From contig CM076956.1 in NCBI GenBank assembly GCA_039566865.1, forward strand, positions 14,891,511-14,955,510: a stretch of DNA of 64,000 nt. Direction: 5' to 3'. The position numbers and the translations under genes are program-made. Positions 48,301 to 57,300 of the stretch are shown piece by piece; position 1 is the stretch's first letter; every line of letters starts with the position of its first letter. Under the pieces are notes generated by a model. The model was not told where the DNA came from, did not search any database, and saw only the letters and a program-made list of their open reading frames with translations. The stretch comes from Aurelia coerulea. Its lineage: Eukaryota; Cnidaria; Scyphozoa; Semaeostomeae; Ulmaridae.

Positions 48301-51300
48301 CAGGTTAACCCATATTAGCACTGTAAACCGGGTATTCCATAACAATTATACAGATTTGATCAGATTTAAGATGTTGTTCGATCGTTAACTTGAACATACA
48401 AGGTGTCCTGAAATAATTGTGCCCCTTTCTTTGTGGCTGCTGCACACAGTGATCCAGAATGGCAAAATAATGTAATAAATGCCGAAAAATGAAAGTTCTC
48501 AAAATCAATCACGCTGTAGCTCATTTGAAAGAGCAATGATTGACAGTCAAAATAAAAAAGAAATTATTAAAATCGGACCTATGAGAGCCAAGATACAGAT
48601 TTTTAAAGTTTCAAGAAATCACAAGTTTACAAATTTCATATCGAGAGGACAATTAACACTTGATTTAGGCTAACTTCAAAATTCCATTTCTCTGCTCAAA
48701 CAGCTCCGATTCTTGAAATTGTTTTTTTATTTTGATTGTATACATCTCAGCATTATGTGTCTTTCCATTCATCGAAAACGAGTGGCAACTTTTCGCGAAT
48801 TTTGTGAATTACTACAAGTACCATATTTGAGGATAAAAACCGAAATTTAGGTAGAAACAGTTGAAAATCTAAAAGACGGGGTCAAACGGTGTCTTAGTAA
48901 AAAATATTACAATTAACTAGAACATGTTTCGAGTGCGTGTACCAAAGGTTATCTTTGGGAACCTTCTGCAAAAATTTTCTATATGTTAGTGTATTTTGAT
49001 TTTTAGTTTCTTCAATTCATCCTAGTTTCAAGAATTAAGCTGAACGACTTGTCTTTAATTTGAAATGAGTTTAGGGCATTATCTAGAATATCAATTCAGT
49101 TAATGTAAAACAACACTGGTTTCAGTAACGACCACATGTCACTTTCAAGAAATGACCACACATTCTAAAACGGTCATAGAATTTTTTGCAGAAGGTTCCC
49201 AAAAATAACTTTTGGTACACGCACTCGAAACATGTTCTAGTTAATTGTAATATTTTTTACTAAGACACCGTTTGACCCCGTCTTTTAAATTTTCAACTGT
49301 TTTTACCTAAATATCGGTTTTATCCTCAAATATGGTACTTGTAGTACTTCGCAAAATTCGCGAACATTTTCCACTCGTTTTCAATGAAATGAATGACACA
49401 TAATGATGAGGTGTATACAATCAAAATAAAAAAATAATTTCAAGAATCGAAGATGTTTGAGCAGAGAAATGGAAGTTTCAAGTTAGCCCAAATCAAGTGT
49501 TAATTGTATTCTCGATATGAAATTTTTAAACTTGTGATCTCTTGAAACTTTAAAAATCTGTATCTTGGCTCTCATAGGTCCGACTTTAATAATTCCTTTT
49601 TTATTTTGACTGCCAATCATTGTTCTTTCAAATGAGCTACAGCGTGATTGATTTTGAGAATCTTCATTTGTCGTCATTTATTACACTTGCTGGATCACTG
49701 TGCTGCAGTGGAGCTGTAGCTTTAAAGGGGCTGGGGTCACGTAAAGTAAACAAACTTCTTTCGAAACGACGATTTTGCAGCTTTTTGCCAGGCCATATCA
49801 GAGAGATTTCCCACTATTTTTCTCAAAATGATAGTGCTATTTTGAAGATGAACTATTGAACTTCATAGAGAAACGAACGAAACAACCATATGTTGTAAGA
49901 TTGCAAAGATATTGGTGGATTTTTAGTAGTAGGTTTATTGTGGATTCACCCCATCCACCACAATCTGTGCACAACGGCCACGTGTGGGCAACAATATAGA
50001 TTATAGAGATAACAGAATTGTTTACGGTTACGTGACCCAGCCCCTTTAATTCTCTCAGTTTTTACACAGTTGTAAAGGTCAGGCTTCAACTTAGAGTTTG
50101 GGACCTTGTTTGAGTCAATCTGACAAGTGGTTGCTGATTTAAAGCAGATGAAAGGCAAAATATGTGGTTGCTTCAAAAACAGCACTTCAACTGTTCTCCA
50201 GCAATGTGAAAATATAGTTCCTTTTCATTGAAAGCGTTCTAGCATTGTATTTAATTTTTTCTGCATTTTTAAAAGGATTAATAGTGTCTTTTATCTGTAA
50301 GACAACAATGCCAACCCTTTTAAAAATGTAGATGAAAACTTTGGATGTGACACCAGACCCTTTCTTTCAAACATTACTTGGTTTTGATACCGTTGGAGAA
50401 CAATAAAAGTGCTGTTTTCGAAGCAACCACTTATTTTGCCCTACCTTTGCCAAAAATCAGCAACCACTTGTCAGATTGTTTTCAAAGAAGGCCTCAAACT
50501 CTAAGTTGAAGCCTGACCTATGCAACTGTGCGAAAAATAACAGAGAATTTACACTTTTCTTTGTCACTAGTCACCATAAAAGGGCATGTAGACAATTGAA
50601 GTTACAGCTCCTTCACAGTAGCCACACAAACGGGGCACAATTATTTTGGGACACCCTGTAGATACCTCGTTTTGTTGCTTTGAGAAATGTTAATCTTGAA
50701 AGCTCCAATTTCCATCCACCTCCAAACCTTTTAGCCTTAACAAATTCTTGAGGCACAGCGAATGAATCAACGATAGTCTCGATAAAATTTGAACAGTATT
50801 AGATCGTCTTGTATTCTGTTTTCCTGAAATTACCCATTGGGTTTTTTCTTAATTTTTCTTTAATTTCAGTTTTTAATTTTGATGTGCCTCAAGAACTTGC
50901 TCAGGCCAAAATGCCAATGCTTTGGTTTGGAGATGGATACAAATTTGAGCTTTCAATATTAATATTTCTACTCCAAAAGCACTAAAATCTACAAACAAGG
51001 TGCCTATATTCAAGTTAACTATCAAGGAACATTTTGAGAGTAATTAGACATTGATGAAAGATAAATTCACATCGCTGAATCCAACCAAATCTGTATACTT
51101 TTTCTTCTATATTCAAGTTAACTATCAAGGAACATTTTGAAAGTAATTAGCCATTGATGAAAGATAAATTCACATCGCTGAATCCAACCAAATCTGTATA
51201 CTTTTTCTTCTATATTCAAGTTAACTATCAAGGAACATTTTGAAAGTAATTAGCCATTGATGAAAGATAAATTCACATCGCTGAATCCAACCAAATCTGT

Positions 51301-54300
51301 ATACTTTTTCTTCTATATTCAAGTTAACTATCAAGGAACATTTTGAAAGTAATTAGCCATTGATGAAAGATAAATTCACATCGCTGAATCCAACCAAATC
51401 TGTATACGTTTTCTTCTATATTCAAGTTAACTATCAAGGAACATTTTGAGAGTGATTAGCCATTGATGAAAGATAAATTCACATCGCTGAATCCAACCAA
51501 TTCTGTATACTTTTTCTTCTGTATTCAAGTTAACTATCAAGGGACAGTTTGAAAGTAATTAACCATTGATGAAGATCAATTCACATCGCTGAATCCAACC
51601 AAATCTGTATACTTTTTCTTCTATATTCAAGTTAACTATCAAGGAACATTTTGAGAGTGATTAACCATTGATGAAGATAAATTCACATCGCTGAATCCAA
51701 CCAAATCTGTATACCTTTTTTCCTATATTCAAGTTAACTATCAAGGGACATTTTGAGAGTGATTAACCATTGATGAAGATCAATTCACATCGCTGAATCC
51801 AACCAAATCTGTATACTTTTTCTTCTATATTCAAGTTAACTATCAAGGAACATTTTGAGAGTAATTAGCCATTGATGAAAGATAAATTCACATCGCTGAA
51901 TCCAACCAAATCTGTATACGTTTTCTTCTATATTCAAGTTAACTATCAAGGAACATTTTGAGAGTGATTAGCCATTGATGAAGATAAATTCACATCGCTC
52001 AATCCAACCAAATCTGTATACTTTTTCTTCTATATTCAAGTTAACTATCAAGGAACATTTTGAGAGTAATTAGCCATTGATGAAAGATAAATTCACATCG
52101 CTGAATCCAACCAAATCTGTATACTTTTTCTTCTATATTCAAGTTAACTATCAAGGAACATTTTGAGAGTGATTAGCCATTGATGAAAGATAAATTCACA
52201 TCGCTGAATCCAACCAAATCTGTATACTTTTTCTTCTATATTCAAGTTAACTATCAAGGAACATTTTGAGAGTGATTAGCCATTGATGAAAGATAAATTC
52301 ACATCGCTGAATCCAACCAAATCTGTATACGTTTTCTTCTATATTCAAGTTAACTATCAAGGAACATTTTGAGAGTAATTAGCCATTGATGAAAGATAAA
52401 TTCACATCGCTGAATTTAACCAATTCTGTATACTTTTTCTTCTATATTCAAGTTAACTATCAAGGAACATTTTGAAAGTAATTAGCCATTGATGAAAGAT
52501 AAATTCACATCGCTGAATCCAACCAAATCTGTATACTTTTTCTTCTATATTCAAGTTAACTATCAAGGGACAGTTTGAAAGTAATTAACCATTGATGAAG
52601 ATCAATTCACATCGCTGAATCCAACCAAATCTGTATACTTTTTCTTCTATATTCAAGTTAACTATCAAGGAACATTTTGAAAGTAATTAGCCATTGATGA
52701 AAGATAAATTCACATCGCTGAATCCAACCAATTCTGTATACTTTTTCTTCTATATTCAAGTTAACTATCAAGGAACATTTTGAAAGTAATTAGCCATTGA
52801 TGAAAGATAAATTCACATCGCTGAATCCAACCAAATCTGTATACTTTTTCTTCTATATTCAAGTTAACTATCAAGGGACATTTTGAGAGTGATTAACCAT
52901 TGATGAAGATCAATTCACATCGCTGAATCCAACCAAATCTGTATACTTTTTCTTCTATATTCAAGTTAACTATCAAGGGACATTTTGAGAGTAATTAACC
53001 ATTGATGAAGATCAATTCACATCGCTGAATCCAACCAAATCTGTATACTTTTTCTTCTATATTCAAGTTAACTATCAAGGAACATTTTGAGAGTGATTAA
53101 CCATTGATGAAGATAAATTCACATCGCTGAATCCAACCAATTCTGTATACTTTTTCTTCTGTATTCAAGTTAACTATCAAGGGACAGTTTGAAAGTAATT
53201 AACCATTGATGAAGATCAATTCATATCGCTGAATCCAACCAAATCTGTATACTTTTTCTTCTATATTCAAGTTAACTATCAAGGAACATTTTGAGAGTGA
53301 TTAACCATTGATGAAGATCAATTCACATCGCTGAATCCAACCAAATCTGTATACTTTTTCTTCTATATTCAAGTTAACTATCAAGGAACATTTTGAGAGT
53401 GATTAACCATTGATGAAGATCAATTCACATCGCTGAATCCAACCAAATCTGTATACTTTTTCTTCTATATTCAAGTTAACTATCAAGGAACATTTTGAGA
53501 GTGATTAACCATTGATGAAGATAAATTCACATCGCTGAATCCAACCAAATCTGTATACTTTTTCTTCTATATTCAAGTTAACTATCAAGGAACATTTTGA
53601 GAGTGATTAACCATTGATGAAGATAAATTCACATCGCTGAATCCAACCAAATCTGTATACCTTTTTTCCTATATTCAAGTTAACTATCAAGGGACATTTT
53701 GAGAGTGATTAACCATTGATGAAGATCAATTCACATCGCTGAATCCAACCAAATCTGTATACTTTTTCTTCTATATTCAAGTTAACTATCAAGGAACATT
53801 TTGAGAGTGATTAACCATTGATGAAGATCAATTCACATCGCTGAATCCAACCAAATCTGTATACTTTTTCTTCTATATTCAAGTTAACTATCAAGGAACA
53901 TTTTGAGAGTGATTAACCATTGATGAAGATCAATTCACATCGCTGAATCCAACCAAATCTGTATACTTTTTCTTCTATATTCAAGTTAACTACCAAGGAA
54001 CATTTTGAGAGTGATTAACCATTGATGAAGATAAATTCACATCGCTGAATCCAACCAAATCTGTATACCTTTTTTCCTATATTCAAGTTAACTATCAAGG
54101 GACATTTTGAGAGTGATTAACCATTGATGAAGATCAATTCACATCGCTGAATCCAACCAAATCTGTATACTTTTTCTTCTATATTCAAGTTAACTATCAA
54201 GGAACATTTTGAGAGTGATTAACCATTGATGAAGATCAATTCACATCGCTGAATCCAACCAAATCTGTATACCTTTTCTTCTATATTCAAGTTAACTATC

Positions 54301-57300
54301 AAGGAACATTTTGAGAGTGATTAGCCATTGATGAAAGATAAATTCACATCGCTGAATCCAACCAAATCTGTATACTTTTTCTTCTATATTCAAGTTAACT
54401 ATCAAGGAACATTTTGAGAGTGATTAGCCATTGATGAAAGATAAATTCACATCGCTGAATCCAACCAAATCTGTATACTTTTTCTTCTGTATTCAAGTTA
54501 ACTATCAAGGAACATTTTGAGAGTGATTAACCATTGATGAAGATAAATTCACATCGCTGGATCCAACCAAATCTGTCCCATATTTTTTCTGGGACACCCG
54601 GTATATAATGACTCATTATATGAGAGGGTCATCCTGATTCAATTACTTTACAAAAGGCTGTATGTGGCGTCATTGTTTAATGACTATTTGCTGATATTTA
54701 GATGATCTCTTGCAGATAAAATGGTATTCTTTTATGATGGCAGCCTTCAATGCTACAAAGGTCAACATCTCTATATGATCATTGCGTCATCTGTTGTTCT
54801 TGCGCTGTTCGTGTTGCTCCCACCATTTGGCGTTGTGCTTCTATGTACTGGCAGGATACGTGCACCCCAACAAATTGTCGATGCTCTCACCAAGGGTTTG
54901 AGGTAAGATCACTTGTTACTATTTTCTCATCGTGTCTTTATTGACGTGGTCATTACAGAGAACAGCTGTGCGGTATTGATATATGATATGCTGCTATATC
55001 ATATATTTGATGCTATTATTTTTTAACGGCTTGAAATAGACTTTTTTCCTTTATTTCATTCTGATATGTTTGCTATATAGTAGGAAGGAGCATTCAAATC
55101 TTTCAAATCTTCAAAAACGTGGGTGTAAAATTCTGTAACATTTTTCTTTGAATTCAATTGCTTGGAATGAGCTTATGGTACTTTGCTTTAAATCTGCCAT
55201 GGAATTTTTTTGATATCTCGATTTTTTCAAAATGGCGGCAATTTAATCATTTTTGAAAAGATTCATGGAAAATTTTGAAAAAATTTAAATCGTCCTAAAT
55301 CCTAAACCAATAGAGGAAAACTTATATAACCTTCAAGAAAATTATGAAGGTCTATCAAGTTTTATCAAGGTTTATCAAGGTCTATAATGTAAGGGCAAGC
55401 AGAAATCTGTAGCTCTTCTGGTTTGGATGTAGAAATTTGATGACGTTACGGCCTCACATTCAATAAATGCCGCCATTTTGAAATTAATCAAGATATCAAT
55501 AAATTTCCATGGCAGATTTACACCAAAAAACCGTAAGTTCCTTCCAAGCCATTTAATTCAAAGAAGACTGTAACAGAATTTTCACTGACCTTCTAAAAGA
55601 TTTGAGCCCTATGTTTAGTATGCCTAAATTAGCAGTGATTTTACGATCTTTATATATTTGTAAGACTACTTTAAAGGAATTAATGATGATGATAATGATG
55701 ATGATGGGGATCCCCATTGATCCCCATTGTGTTGCAAGAAGCGCGCCCACGTAATGCTGAATACCTTTCAGCCTAGGCTAAAATTTGTGGCACATGTGTT
55801 TTTGTTTCGTTTTCTCTCCAGACAGGCTTTCAGCATGGACTGAATCTCATCATGTAATGGCAAAATAGTTTCACCTCGGATAGCAAGGCTGAAGTTTCAG
55901 CCTGGGCTGAAAACTGCCATGTAAACAGGCCCTTAGTTAGCTATGTTACAATAACATTACATTCGCTCACAAAGGGATGGATAAGTTAATAAAGTAGAAT
56001 CGATCTGGGAAACATCGAAACCTATTTTATTCGACCGGCAAAGCTACCAGCTGCTTTTTCTTTTTATCCATATACTGACAACTTGTTTTCAATCTTAGGA
56101 GTAAATATCGTTGCTGGTGGGCAGCTGATTTGGCTAGACGATTTGCTTATGTGGCTGTTTATGTGTTTATACCACAAAGGGGAATAAAACAGGTACCTTT
56201 CCTTTATGATTGTAAACTAAGAGAAACGGGCCACTAAAATGTCCAATCTGTAACATGGAGGCACCACTGATGTCACTGCCACAAATCATGTGAATAAGCA
56301 CTTTCCAGAAGCTGTTAATTAAGAATGATTGACATCTAATTTGAGACAGACTTCAAATTGTTTTCACAGCCTACCTAATATGGTATACCGGAAGCTCGTA
56401 GAATCTTGAAGCATGAATGGCTTGCAAGAAAAGTCTCGTTCCCATAAAGACCTCCACCAGCAAATTTCTAATTTCTGGCTCTGAAAGATGAGTGATTTTC
56501 CAGAAGATGTTAATTAAGAATAATTGACATCTAATTTGAGACAGACTTCAAATTGTTTTCACAGCCTACCTAATATGGTATACCGGAAACTCGTAGAATC
56601 TTGAAGCATGACTGGCTTACAAGAAAAGTCTCGTTCCCATAAAGACCCCTTACCAGCAATTTTCTAATTTCTGGCTCTGAAAGATGAGTGATTTTACCAA
56701 ACAAAATATTCGCATCTAAGTTTGACTGTGACTGATAGATTAAAATTTCAGTTTTGAATATCGGCCATATACTTTTGTTCCACATCCCGCCAAACTTGTT
56801 AACCTTTTTTGTCACACCAGATGCGTGGCAGTATAGGCCTACTATATTTGCAGCTTAGCACATATCATATGGTTCCAAAATTTTCCCATATTCTTTTCAA
56901 AATCATCGCTCACTAAGGCCCCGTTTACACGATACCGTTTTCATTTCATATCGGATTGGGGTTCTGTATACACTGAAACGCTTTGTCTTGTGCTGCGGAG
57001 GATTCACCTTTGTTTTACCACCCACTGCGCAATGCACGAGATGAATAGGAGGCTTGTAGAATTGATAAAGGGGTTCCGTTTTGAGTTGATACTGGATTCG
57101 ACCGTTTACACGATATCGGATTCGTTTCATACCACTTTCAGAGCGTTTTCATTTGAAAACACGAAAACGTTATGACGCATATCGGATTGGTAGGGTAAGA
57201 CGGGGTAAAGTGAACTATTTTGGAGGTTTTTCAAGGATATCTTAAAGAGACAGTAGCTGGGGGCAAACTTTGTAACATTGTTTTGACATTATGTCTTTGG

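Larger units (their letters stand above)
48326..54602. mobile_element. large TIR element carrying a satellite array
   Basis: The left end (48326) reads AACCGGGTATTCC then ACAGATTTG. The right end, read inward on the other strand from 54602, is CCGGGTGTCCCAG then ACAGATTTGG. TA sits at both edges. Further in, the left side has GTTAACTTGAACATA and the right side GTTAACTTGAATA, so both subterminal regions are the satellite monomer in inverse orientation. The left copy has lost about 50 bp. The element contains the nested foldback 48399-50658 and the satellite 51004-54578. No transposase seen. The outer boundaries are an inference from diverged ends. Confidence 0.6.

Noticed and set aside
51004..54578. 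Regular array of about 35 units, superficially like a CRISPR array
   Set aside because: Whole units of 102/103 bp are repeated with no unique spacers, and the setting is an intron of a spliced animal gene. It is a satellite.
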